This document shows positions 46,580 to 56,929 of a stretch of 64,000 nucleotides of DNA, one piece after another (position 1 is the stretch's first letter; every line of letters starts with the position of its first letter). The DNA is from Bonia amplexicaulis (Eukaryota; Streptophyta; Magnoliopsida; Poales; Poaceae), in the NCBI GenBank assembly GCA_036346245.1, contig CM070766.1, forward strand, positions 3,718,501 to 3,782,500. The letters run 5' to 3'. The notes under the pieces were generated by a model. The model was not told the origin of the DNA. It saw nothing but the letters and a program-made list of their open reading frames with translations, and made no database searches. The translations under genes and the position numbers were made by a program.

Positions 46580-47590
46580 TCGTGGACTTCGTACTTTTAT
46601 GCATACTCCGTAGAGTCCGCGCTGAGACTATAGACTTTGTGCGGCTATTTATACTCCGTAGAGTTTACGTAGAGACGATGGACTCCACACGGCTATTTAT
46701 ACTCCGTAGAGTTCGCGCAGAGGCCGTGGACTCCACGCTATTATTCATGCTCTATAGAGGTCGTGCAGAGACTGTGAACTCCGTGCGGTTATTTATACTA
46801 TGTAGAGTTCATGCTGAGACTATGAACTCCTCGTGGCTGTTTATACTCCGTAGAGTTCGCGCAGAGGTCGTGCATTCTACGCAGCTATTTATACTCCGTA
46901 GAGTTGCCCGGGATGACCAAGTTCATGGTGCTTTATACTTCACAGAGTCCGCGTGGAGACTATGGACTCCACGCTGGTATTTATACTCCATAGAGTTTGT
47001 GCAGAGGTCGTGAACTCTGTGTAGCTATTTATAATCCATAGAGTTGTCCGGGATGGACAAGTTCCCGGCGCTTTATACTCCATAGAGTTCATGTGGAGGC
47101 CGTGGAGTCTGTGTGGATATTTATACTCTATAGAGTTCATGTGGTGGCTGTGGACTCCGCGTGGGTATTTGTACTCCATAGAGTTCGCACGGAGGCTGTG
47201 GACTCGCACGGCTATTTATACTCTGTAGAGTTGCGTAGGTCAGCTATGTTCCCTGTGCTTTATACTCTGCGAAGATCGCGCGGAGGCCGTGGACTCCGTG
47301 TGGCTATTTATACTATGTAGAGTTCACACGAGGTTGTGGACTCCACACATCTATTTATACTCTGTAAAGTTGTCCGGAATAGCTAAGTTCCCGGCACTTT
47401 ATATCCCATGGAGTTCACGTAAAGGCCGTGGACTCTGCGTGGCTATTTATACTCCGTGGAGTTGCCTACGACGATTAAGTTCCCAGCGCTTTATACTCGA
47501 TAGAGTTCGCACGGAGGCCGTGGAATCTGCATGGCTATTTATACTCTGTAGAGTTTGCGTGGAGACTGTGGACTCTGCATGGCTTTGCAC
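46580..47590. repeat. Minisatellite, 48-49-bp unit with higher-order variants
   Basis: About 20 units of CTATTTATACTCCGTAGAG, TTCGCGCGGAGGCCGTGGA, CTCCGCGTGG. A variant unit starting GAGTTGCCCGGGATG and ending AAGTTCCCGGCGCTTTATA occurs at about 46903, 47044, 47230, 47368 and 47460, spaced by roughly 2 to 4 units, giving a higher-order pattern. Because 48 is divisible by 3, long repeating ORFs (for example 46582-47013) appear; I do not regard them as genes. Confidence 0.92.
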
Positions 47591-47714
47591 ATAGGAATCG
47601 TGGACAACAGTTTGACCTGAAAATGGGGTTTTATTTATATCTTCCCATTTATGCGGGTGAGCTATTACATATACGTGAGCATGCAATACACATAGGCTAC
47701 ACGCCCTGTTGTTA

Positions 47715-48315
47715 CTATAAATAGTAACGACAGAGGCGATCTGCATTCCATGTGTGTTTGAGGTCTCTCCTCTCGAGGGTTGCCATACGATATGCCCTCG
47801 ATTGTAGGGCTACTGTTATGATGTAGGGGCCTCCCATTTGGATTCCAGCTTGCCGACTGTCGCAGCATGTAGCGCCTTCCTCAGGACGAAGTCCCCTACT
47901 TTGAGCTCTTGGTGGTGTACGTTGTTCTTGTATGACTGTGTTGTCAGGTGCACGTACTATGTGACGTGCTCAGTTGCATTAACTCATATCCCATCGAGGA
48001 GGTCCAAGACACCGCTCGCTCTTCGGTTGGAGTTGGAGTGAGGAATCTCCTCGGCCCAGCCTTGATTTCCTTCAGTGTGACTGCCTCATCTCTAATGAGG
48101 AGCTTGAACGATGTGAACCCTGTAGGGCATGTCGTTGTGGTGCAGATGGACCAGAGTACGCTCAACAGCTCTTGTAGCCATCTGCCCTTCGAGAGACATA
48201 CGAGGCACTTCTCGGCACCTGTGGAGATGGTGCCGTTGGGCCGTTCAACCGCCCCATTGGACTGTGGATGTTGTGGGGACTGAAGTCACCGTGTGTGTTC
48301 TATACAAGTCCCATA
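47715..48315 (-). pseudogene. Gypsy (Tat-type) integrase and pol C-terminus
   Basis: Minus-strand motifs in order: IEHTR, HPQSNGAVERPNG (third catalytic region of integrase), LLSVLWSICTTTTCPTGFTS, FKLLIRDEAVTLKE, then GDFVLRKALHAATVGKLESK and, after a frameshift, YIITVAL, YRMATLERRDLKHTWNADRL ending at about 47716. This is the C-terminal part of RIRE2/Tat-type pol with no chromodomain. Sequence to the right of 48315 is unrelated, so the upstream pol is lost. The two minisatellites follow directly downstream. Confidence 0.75.
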
Positions 48316-48720
48316 ATCAGTAGCTAGTACACACATTCACGTCATTGAGATCACATCCATACACATCACACATGATTAGTTTACAACAAAAGGGTAATAT
48401 ATAAGCGATGCATAGTAGAGTTTATGTATCTAGGGCCGATCGACCAAATAAACATCAGAGTCCAGAATAAAAAATACAGTGGAAGTCCAGTAAATAGCAA
48501 AAGCATCCAGTCATATGACCTCATAGCCACAAGAAACCGACTGGAGTTAGGCCCTAGAAAAGCCCCATCATCAAATTCCCTCATGCCGGGGCCAAAATAC
48601 ACGTCATCGGGCACATAACCTTCTTCATTCTCTGATCAACAGTAATTTAAACAAGGTTGAGTACATTGAGTACACAGCAAGACTTATCGGCGCAGACGGC
48701 TAGATTTGCCAAAAACTCGC
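48316..48720 (-). repeat. Diverged Tekay-type LTR fragment
   Basis: The layout resembles the first 400 bases of the LTR at 7141: a stretch with ACACGTCATCGGGCACATAACC-type words, then TTGAGTACATTGAGTACACAGCAAGACTT, comparable to ATGAGTACAACTACCGTACTCAGCAAGTC near 7460. Weak, by-eye similarity. Confidence 0.4.
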
Positions 48721-48735
48721 TTTTGTTTTCTTTCT

Positions 48736-49015
48736 AGTTTTACTAGTTAGAGACCCGTGTGTTGCAATGGAGTTATAAAAATAATGAGACGAAACTTATT
48801 GCCTGGCTAACTTTACACATCAAACATTAGAGAGCAAGCGACAGAGAAAAAGGGTGCCCCGAATACGCAAGGAGATGGAAAAAGTGGAGGGGGTGGGTGG
48901 TTGTATCCTATGAGAGAGAGAAGAGAAACGAATGGTTCAGATCAAATTGGATGGATAAAAAGAGAGAAATGAGGATGACCAATCACCAACTTCTTCTTTT
49001 ATAATAGTAAAGATA
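48736..49015. mobile_element. Short MITE-like element
   Basis: Starts TTTTACTAGTTAGAGACCCGTG(T)GTTGCAA and ends CTTTTATAATAGTAAAGATA, end sequences common to a short interspersed DNA element family in grasses (from memory). No coding capacity. Exact borders and TSD not resolved. Confidence 0.4.
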
Positions 49016-49489
49016 CGAGAGGTACGTGCTTTGCCGTTCATTTTAGTTTCATCGATCTCTTTTTCGTACTTACGCCAGACAGAGTGGACGAGCATCCGGA
49101 ATGACCACGTCGGTGATAAGCATTGACATGGAAAGCTGGCGACCAATCCATGATTCCATGCTTCAATTCGTAGCATGCAAATCATACCGAAATGAACACC
49201 TCCAAGCATATAAGCTTGTTTTTCTGGGCTTTTTTTATGCCTTTTGACTTGGTTTCTTCGAAAGCTAAAATAGACGGATTTTAAACGGATTTTTAAACTT
49301 GAATTTGAATGCGCCGTCCACGTCAATATTTTCGCTGTCTCAAAAAAAATACAAACAAAAATTATTACCGTAGCTAAAAACCATCAATCACATCTCAAGA
49401 GAACAGGCCATAGCAATGCTCCTCAAAACTTGCTTGTATTCCCGGACGGTTGGGCTACTTCCGATAGTTTCTGGATATCGGGAGTAGCA
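49016..49489. other. No gene recognised
   Basis: AT-rich sequence. The 129-codon minus ORF at 48937-49326 crosses the MITE-like element and has no motif. Confidence 0.5.
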
Positions 49490-49870
49490 ATGAAAACGGA
49501 TCGGATACGATCGAATAGTCTTAAATACAAATACAAATTCATATTTTTAAAACAAATACGAATACAAATTCGAATTTTTTGAATATAAATACGAATCAAA
49601 TGTCGTAACGAATACGAATTCAAATCAAATATGTACTTAATTCGGTCAAATACGAATATCCTCTACAACTTCTGTAATAAATCTCGGTAGAGCAAATTTA
49701 TGTAACATGATCGAATACGAATCTCGGCCGGCATAGAAAACGGATCGAATACGAATCAAATAGTCTCGAATACAAATACGAATGTTCTCGAATACGAATG
49801 CAGATACGAACATTCTTAAATACGGATACAAATATTGTCAAATATGAATGTTTTCAAATATAAATTTTGT
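49490..49870. repeat. Degenerate (GAATACAAATACGAAT)n repeat region
   Basis: Many imperfect copies of AATACGAAT and AATACAAAT, twice framed by AAAACGGATCGGATACGA or AAAACGGATCGAATACGA (49494, 49738), suggesting an old duplication of a ~245-bp repeat block. Confidence 0.7.
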
Positions 49871-50291
49871 TTACCATATTTATGTTTTGTTGAATATGAA
49901 TATCTATAAACTAAATTATCCGTTATGGTTTCCTACCTTAATCGAGAGTAGCCCGAATTTGTGAATTCTGGAATCACATCTGCCCGAATTTCCTAACTTA
50001 GGCTGTTCGATCGAAATCCAACGATAGGAATCACACACACGAGAAATTGAGGTACTTCGAATATCTCACGACAAGTTCACAATTTCTCGCCATTCTAGAT
50101 CGAAGCCACTCGAATTCTTGTCATTCTGTTGGCCAATCCTACATGCCAGTGTGTATTATGCATTTGAATTTACCGGATAGTGAAGTTTATGGGCGCATGT
50201 ACCAAACTATTTAAAAAAAAGAAAATTCCAGTCCTGGATCCTGGTATCTAGTACAACTAACATGAATTGTATAGAGATCTGGATGATGGCT
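49871..50291. other. No gene recognised
   Basis: AT-rich flank of MULE 1 with no ORF of note. Confidence 0.5.
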
Positions 50292-50301
50292 AGGTTCGGT
50301 A

Positions 50302-50600
50302 GAAATTTTTGTACGAATAATCTATTTTTTATTCAAAATTACAGAAATATACGCGTAGAAATATTTTTTTACAGAAATAGGCTCCAGTCACTCAATGGGG
50401 ACGACTGGAGTCAATCACCAAACAGGGGGCGACAAATGTCCAGTCGCCCCCCCATTGGGCGAATGTGCAGTCGCCCAATGGGAGGGAGACTGGTTGCAAT
50501 CCCCGTGAATTTTTAAATTTTATCAATTTTGTAGTTTTTAACTAGAAAATAATCTGCTAGAGTTGTAATAAAAATTTATGTTTATTGTATGTTGTGAATT
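50302..50600 (+). repeat. MULE 1 left terminal inverted repeat
   Basis: Inverted match to 53590-53890. It contains its own palindromic block: GTCGCCCCCCCATTGGGCGA and CAGTCGCCCAATGGG-type words that can fold on themselves. Confidence 0.9.
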
Positions 50601-51810
50601 TTGGACGGAAATAGCACTGTTGCACCCAAAAATACCAAAAATATCGTCCAACGCAGCGTAATTCCCGTTCTAACCCCCCTGCCAACCGCATGATCTGTTC
50701 GGGGCCGACGCGTGGCAATCATGCGGCCCGTGGAGCGTGACCTGTTGTACTGTTTAGGGTTAGGGTTTCATCGATTAGCTGCTTCGTGTTTTCACACAAT
50801 GAGGTATAAATTTTGTATTTTTGTCTTGATAAGAGTGGATATAGTTGCGCAATTTTTTTCTAGTTATAAACATTACATGTACATTTTGTTTAAGTCATTT
50901 GCTGGAAATTATGTTGTCACTTATTCCACATTTCGTTGTTATTTGTTGCCATTCATTGCAAATTATGTTTATTGCATATTATGTGGCCACTGTAGGCAAT
51001 GTGCATATTATGCGTCTAATATGACAAGTACGTACATATGTGGCCACTTTTGGTAACAGCTTGCAGTAGACATACATAGATCAACCCTACAGGGGGAGAA
51101 GACACGATAACAATAAACAGAAGATAGAACATAGCATAAAATATTACGAACATAGACGAAAACAACCTCGAACACTACAATTTGACGATAACAATAAAGA
51201 CAAGAAAGAAAATAGCACATAACATTAAATTAATCTTCCACTCCAGTCTATCGAACGATGCCGCATCTCGACGGGGTCGCTACCCCCTACAACAACTCTG
51301 TCATGTCGAACAATGTCGGTCCTAGTGCCCACTTTATCCTCCCACACCCAGAATTGGCAACCGCCAGGGGCTTCCTGCGATTTCACGGTAAGAAGGTTTT
51401 GTGTCATACTTGCACGATTCGAACGAACCCGAAACAATCTTACTCACCGAGTGAAAGGGGCACTTGTAGTAGTGCCGCCCAGGATTCGCGGCCGTGTGTG
51501 AGGTCTAACATCTAACAACCGTGTTGCATTTTGGGCAAATCACCGTGGGTGCCGATGAAGAGGTGCTGAGTTGACTCATATCGGTGTCCAGGGGAGTGAG
51601 CACGAAACAAAGGTACACATATTCGAAACAAGTAATTCAGGACATGAGGGAGAACAATGCAGACGACTAGGTGAGGAATGGGCCCCTTTTATAGGCTCAG
51701 TGGGGGCAGCCTGATGCACTGATACCACAAAATAACAAGGCGTCATGTAGTGAGGACACGAAACAATACAAACATTGCACGTACAAAAAATATAGAAAGT
51801 ACTACAGGCA
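50601..51810. other. MULE 1 interior, left part
   Basis: AT-rich 50600-51060, with a TTAGGGTTAGGGTTTCATCG stretch near 50755-50775 like a 5' leader, then 51240-51515 with an ORF-like stretch (51258-51515) lacking recognisable motifs. No transposase. Confidence 0.4.
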
Positions 51811-52270
51811 GAGACTTGACAAAAGAGTGCAGCTTTGTGCAGTGACTTGATAAAAGAAATCAGCTTTGGGCAGTGACTTGACAAAAGAGGCCAGCTTTGA
51901 ATAGTGACTTGACAAAAGAGGGCTGCTTTGCGTAGAGACATGACACATGCCAGCAGCTTTGCGCAGTGAGAAAGATGCCCCTTTTATATTGTAATTCTGC
52001 AAAGCTGTCCCTTTGATCTTGTCACTGACCCAAGCTGCCCCCTTTGGTCTAGTCACTGGACAAAGCTGGCCCATTTTGTCTTGTCACTGAGCAAAGCTGC
52101 CCCTTTGGTCTTGTCACTGAACAAAGTTGCCCATTTTGTCTTGTCAATACGCAAAGTTGCCCCTTTAGTCTTGTCACTGAACAAAGCTACCCATTTTGTC
52201 TTGTCACTGCGCAAAGTTGCCCCTTTTATCTTTTCACTGAGCAAAGCTGTCCACTTTGGTCTTGTCACCC
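51811..52270. repeat. Two 30-31-bp minisatellites in opposite orientation
   Basis: 51811-51973: about five units of CAGCTTTGCGCAGTGACTTGACAAAAGAGGC (anchors at 51813, 51844, 51875, 51905, ~51935). 52018-52270: nine units of the reverse complement type, CTTGTCACTGCGCAAAGCTGCCC, spaced 30 bp (52018, 52049, 52080, 52110, 52140, 52170, 52200, 52230, 52260). Together they form a long imperfect hairpin. The decapeptide-repeat ORFs over them arise from the 30-bp period. Confidence 0.9.
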
Positions 52271-52599
52271 ACATGACAAAGCCGAACATGAGGAGCCTAC
52301 TTGTACGGTGCCGAGCTTACTTGTACTTCTTACCTTCTTGACGTGCATAGCAAACGAACAGTAAACTGCACTGATGGAAACCGCAACAACGCACGAACCA
52401 TTCAATTACATGCTTAACAACATTGAAAATTATTTCGAACAAGAGTGTTGAGCACACTCATACAACCGTACACATCGTTGCCTATATGTCGAATGAGCCT
52501 CGTGGCACCCACATGGAGTATTGCTGAGGGGCCACCTCGGACGTGGCTGGCCGTCGTTGTAGTGGCAAACACATATACAACTAAGGTTCGCGCAGCAGC

Positions 52600-53092
52600 A
52601 TGAAGGGTTGTACGAACTCCCTATGTTGATGACTTCCCCGTTGCCTTCTCGTGCTCCACCTACTGACGGAGGACATCGTTCTGCTCTTCAAGACTCTCAA
52701 TGCATGCCTCCAAATCAAAGATTCTCTCCCACAATGTATGCACGTATGTCAACATATACCGTTCCTGGGAGGATCGATCCATCGCACGAAGTCACATTTA
52801 TCCACCTGCTACAAACAAACATTAACATCGAAGCTATATTAGCAGTACAACAAAATAGACAAGTGCGAACTTGTACCCCGGAGTATGGGCACCGAAAGAA
52901 ACGTCGACCACCATACTTGTGGCCCTCTGCCACCTGCACCACTGCGTCCTGCATGTGTTTGCATTTCGGCCACACTGGTTGAGCGCTCCTACTTTGCAAC
53001 AAGCGGTACATAGGGCCGAAGTCCTCCTTCCTTTCGAGTGGAAGGTCCTCCTTTGGTGACCCATGTTCCAGTGGTCCCTCGGCGTCCATCAT
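52600..53092 (-). pseudogene. zf-GRF-like zinc finger plus coiled-coil gene fragment in MULE 1
   Basis: The minus frame from 53092 (MMDAEGPLEHGSPKEDLPLE) leads to WPKCKHMQDAVVQVAEGHKY and GGRRFFRCP, a C-x2-C ... G-R-R-F-x-x-C pattern of GRF-type zinc fingers with one Cys of the first pair replaced by Trp-Pro. An intron-like AT-rich stretch (about 52808-52880, ending TTTGTTTGTAGCAG) interrupts before WINVTSCDGSILPGTVYVDI. The tail (52600-52730) is coiled-coil-like (DLEACIESLEEQNDVLRQ). Such fragments occur in grass transposons; whether captured from a host gene or native to the element is unknown. Confidence 0.5.
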
Positions 53093-53189
53093 GGTCGGTT
53101 ACTCTACGACGAAAAAGATAATTCTTCCAACCAGCACCACCTCGTCCATTCATTATATAGCGTAACTTCGGCCCATATTTGCTCGGTGA

Positions 53190-53480
53190 CATGACATGAC
53201 AACCCAGCTTTGCGCAGTGAGAAGACCGAACGTGCTAGCTTTCCTAAGTGACATGATATGACGCCGCAGCTTTTCGCAGTGACATGACAGCACGGGCCAG
53301 CTTTGCACAGTGAGAAGACCGAACGTGCCAGCTTTCCTCAGTGACATCACATGATGGCGCAGCTTTTCGCAGTGACATGACAACACGGGCCAGTTTTGCG
53401 CAGTGAGAAGACCGAATGTGCTGGCTTTGCTTAGTGACATCACATGACGACACAGCTTTTCACAGTGACATGGCAGCACG
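53190..53480. repeat. Third repeat array, ~92-bp higher-order unit of three ~30-bp monomers
   Basis: CCAGCTTTGCGCAGTGAGAAGACCGAACGTG, CCAGCTTTCCTCAGTGACATCACATGATGGC, GCAGCTTTTCGCAGTGACATGACAGCACGGG repeat three times (starts near 53210, 53300, 53393). Monomers are related to the 51811-52270 unit and have the orientation of its left array. Confidence 0.9.
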
Positions 53481-53589
53481 GTTTTCTCCGTACACGAATT
53501 CTCAGTAATATCAAAATATCACTTACCATAGTATGTACGGATTGTTCTTAGGTCAATCGTTCCTAAAAATTTTTTCAAAATTTGTTACG

Positions 53590-53890
53590 CACCTACAACA
53601 TACAATGAACATAAACTTTTATTACAACTTTAGCATATTATTTTTCAGTTAAAACTACAAAATTTACAAAATTCATAGGGGATTGCAACCAGTCGCCCCA
53701 ATTGGGCGACTGCACTTCAAGTCGCCCAATGGGGGGGCGATCGACATCAGCTGTCGCCACCACCCACGTTTGGCGATTGACTCCAGTCGCCTCCCCATTG
53801 GACGATTGGAGCCTATTTCTATAAAAAATATTGCTGCGGGTATATTTCTGTAATTTCGAATAAAAAATAGATTATTCGTACAAAAAATTC
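53590..53890 (-). repeat. MULE 1 right terminal inverted repeat
   Basis: Inverted match to 50302-50600 with moderate divergence. The outer 90 bp are related to 36651-36753 and 40019-40117 in the duplicated unit. Confidence 0.9.
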
Positions 53891-53900
53891 AGGTTCGGTA

Positions 53901-54540
53901 AGGCTCAGCCATTGGCTTTTCACTTTTTATTACGGTAACTAATTTGTAAATAATATGTTTTTTAATGTGAGATTACTAGTCGATTATAACACACATTGTA
54001 CCGAATTCAGCTATATCGGTCAAAATTGTATATGATTGTCTCTATCTTTATAGTCTCTCTCGTGAACTGTCAGAATTAATAAATTTAAATCAAAATTTAT
54101 AAACCACAATTCAAAAGAACCAACCTGAAGAGTTCTAGGTGGTGAAGTGCAGGGCTGCACATGAGAGTGAGGATTTGGTTTAGTCCCACCCAAACATGAA
54201 ATAATATCGCCTAGTGGTATATATCCCCGTCCGATGAGTGCATGTCGTTTTTTCACAATCTTGTGTAAAGTATTATTTATTTTTTGAAAGAAAAATAGTG
54301 TCTGAAAATTGTAGCCTGTCATTGCTGCAATTGTAATAATGCTGTATTTTACAATTTTTGGGTTTTAATTTAATAAAAAAGGTGGGAACAACAACTTAAA
54401 TTGAGTCACTCCAACATTACTTTTACACTTGCATTAAGATGTTGGAAATGTGGGCAATATTTTAATTCTAATTTTTACAAAGAGACAAATACAATAAACT
54501 AGTGATGTAAAACTTACTACTAACAGCAGGCTACTCATCA
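53901..54540. other. No gene recognised
   Basis: AT-rich intergenic sequence with one 100-codon minus ORF (54020-54322) lacking motifs. Confidence 0.5.
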
Positions 54541-54544
54541 TACT

Positions 54545-55020
54545 TCAGAATATACTCAAGAAAAATATATTAACAAAGTCGTACGTGCGCGCGAACAACT
54601 TACTAGTTAGCCTGATGAAGAACAGAAAGCCGCGCAGGCTTGACGCAGTGTAGAACGTAGATGTCGCAGTGCAGTGAGCGGTTGCGCAGATGCACTGCCC
54701 AGAAACCTTATTGCCGCCCCGTGCAGGTACTCTCTGTGGCAACGGTTCGGAGATAGCCGCTCTCCTTCCTTCCAGGTGCACGCCGGGAAGAAAGGTCGAC
54801 GAGGTTCAGACAGTACAGTACTCGAGTACAAAATCGCAGAGAAGAAGAAAATGGAGGCAGTGAGATTCTCTCTTACACTCTGGACGTCTCCAAGCATATA
54901 TATAGACAGACTGATAACTGACATGATTAAAACAGCCATTTACCCACTAGTAACTAGCACATTCAACCAGCCATTTATCCACTAGTAACTGTCTATCATC
55001 AAAACCTCAGTAAAGCCTCA
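54545..55020 (-). repeat. Possible LTR or promoter remnant
   Basis: Read on the minus strand: TTACTAGTGGATAAATGGCTGG and TTACTAGTGGGTAAATGGCTG, a 38-bp near-duplicate pair, then a TATATATATGCTTGGAGACG TATA context at about 54885-54904, then a TCTC-rich leader and a GC-richer tail. This is the layout of a copia LTR U3-TATA-R, but no PBS or second LTR is found. Confidence 0.3.
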
Positions 55021-55100
55021 AATTCAAACGTTTGAATCACATTCAAACACAGAGAGAGAGGTACATGTTTCAGCAAAAATAAAAATGAACTTGGTTTTTG

Positions 55101-55412
55101 TTCAAGATTCGCGCCCTCTTCAACAAGCCAATCCAATCCAATCCATCTGCCCGAGGGTAGCTACCGGCCATCAGCATCCACCGTTGGATTTTTCTCAAGA
55201 TTCGCGCCCTCTTCAACAAGCCAATGGTTTGATATAAGAGTCAAATAGATTTGGATGTTGATAAACATCACCCGGTTGTTTTCTTCATAACTATCATCCA
55301 GATTTGTGACCATTGGATTAGAGATCCAACAACCATAAATTCTCCTCCACCCCTCCAAAAAAAATCTCCCCCTCCTCCAAAAAAGGGGTCGTTGGATCTC
55401 TAATCCAACGAT
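55101..55412. repeat. Small direct and inverted repeats
   Basis: CAAGATTCGCGCCCTCTTCAACAAGCCAAT occurs at about 55103 and again at 55197, 94 bp apart. ATTGGATTAGAGATCCAAC (55313-55331) and GTTGGATCTCTAATCCAA (55391-55408) form an inverted pair around an A/C-rich loop, resembling a small MITE end pair. Confidence 0.6.
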
Positions 55413-55767
55413 CTTCAATCTAGATAATTGTTAGGAAGAAAACATCCGAATGATACCTAGATACACCCAATAGATTTTTTACCATCCTTGGAAGATACCA
55501 AGCCATCATTGAATTAGCACCAAGAGGTACCAAGAGTTTAAGTCTTAAAGGTATTAAGAGTTTACGGGTAATTTAGTGGAGAGATACTAATACATTTAAG
55601 GATGGGAAAAACTCTCTAAAAATGAATAGTTCATACCTACACATTTTGGGATTCTGGCCATCTGGACAACTATTGTAGTTAGTCCAAGCAAACCAAATGT
55701 TGGTAATGGTCAGGGGAAAATATGACAAATTTAGGGATGTAAAAAAGACTATTTTAAAAGGAAATGT
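55413..55767. other. No gene recognised
   Basis: AT-rich flank of MULE 2. Confidence 0.5.
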
Positions 55768-55999
55768 TTTACAAAAGGAAAAATTGCTCTAATGCCACAA
55801 ACTTATATGGCATCCTCCTTTTTGCCACATAGTTAAATAGATTTGTTATGATGCCACAAACTTGAGTATTTATTTCTTTCTTTTGCCATTTCCTCCCCTT
55901 AAACTGCATTTTAATTTCGGTTTACTTTTTCCCTTGCATGAGTGACCGTTTTGCCCCTCACTCCATAAGCCTAACCCGCGCACGCAGTCAGGCCAGATC

Positions 56000-56215
56000 G
56001 ATCCCGTGACTCCCGTCTCCCCTCCCCTCACGCACAGCAGCGGAGATGGAGCCGGCCACCCACGGCGGCGGCGCCCCCGACCCCGGCCTCCTCCTCCGCG
56101 GCGCCCCCGACCCCGGCCTCCTCCTCCGGCGGCGCCCGACCCCGCCTCCTCCTCCATGGGCCCCGACCCCAGCCTCCTCCTCGGCGCCCACCCCCTCCTC
56201 CGCCATGGATGTCTG
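56000..56215. repeat. GC-rich minisatellite, MULE 2 left arm
   Basis: Repeats of GGCGGCGCCCCCGACCCCGGCCTCCTCCTCC (about 30 bp or fragments). The inverted counterpart is at 60080-60225. ORFs on both strands (Pro/Arg or Gly/Ala-rich) are composition artefacts. Confidence 0.8.
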
Positions 56216-56929
56216 CACTTTGTGACTGAGCTCACTCACCTCCTCGTGGAGTTCTTGTTGCTAGGACATGCGAACAAAGTGATTGGCTTTTGATTTCTTA
56301 CCGATGTTGTATGAAATTGTAGAACTTTTAACCATGAAATTGGGCAATGTAAAGCAAAGAAAATATATCGATGTGGGTTTGAGGCTCCCGCTTAGCTACC
56401 GAATATTCTTGAACAACAATTGTAATTGAGAAATGTAATTGCAATGCTGAAATGAGTGATGAAGTGATGTTTGTCCAGTGCTTGCAATGCTGAAATGTCC
56501 AAGGTCGGTTGTCCGTATGCTTTTCACGCCTCCGGACACTTGTATGTTCACATTCCGTAAACTTGTCTCCGAGAGAAATGTAACAAAATAGCTACATTGT
56601 AACTATGTAAATGTAAATCAACATCATCCTCGAATCGAAAAGAGAAAACATTGCTACAATACCAAGACATTGCTACAATCCGACATTGTCCATGATCCGC
56701 ACAAAAGATTAAGCTCATGATCCGCAAAGTTGCTTCATGCCCACCAAAGAATCCGCATGTAACTCCATAAAACAAGAATGCACATTGTCCATGCAAACAG
56801 AATGCAAACATCTTTGTCCAGGTAATACTTCAGAACATTCATAAAGACAGTGGTTCCATCCCATATTCATTACTTTCATCTAAAATAATGTAATTACACT
56901 AAAATTCTACTTCTTTTCTTCCTGAGATA

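Larger units (their letters stand above)
50302..53890. mobile_element. MULE 1: Mutator-like element, non-autonomous, ~300-bp TIRs, 10-bp TSD
   Basis: Perfect 10-bp duplication AGGTTCGGTA at 50292-50301 and 53891-53900. Terminal inverted repeats at about 50302-50600 and 53590-53890 start GAAATTTTTGTACGAATAATC / GAATTTTTTGTACGAATAATC and run through AAATAGGCTCC, the CAGTCGCCC...GGGCGACT block, GGTTGCAATCCCC and TTATGTTTATTGTATGTTG. Long TIRs with a 9-11 bp TSD define Mutator-like elements. The inside has no transposase but carries repeat arrays in both orientations and a zinc-finger gene fragment, so it is Pack-MULE-like. Confidence 0.9.

Noticed and set aside
46582..47013. 143-codon repeat protein
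   Set aside because: The frame arises from a 48-bp minisatellite, with frame breaks wherever 49-bp units occur and no start context or domain.
51576..53479. Several ORFs with decapeptide repeats (SLRKAALF-type)
   Set aside because: They follow the 30-bp minisatellite period on both strands, so they are not protein genes.
55870..56293. Pro/Arg- and Gly/Arg-rich ORFs in MULE 2
   Set aside because: Caused by the GC-rich minisatellite in the arm; not conserved in frame between arms.
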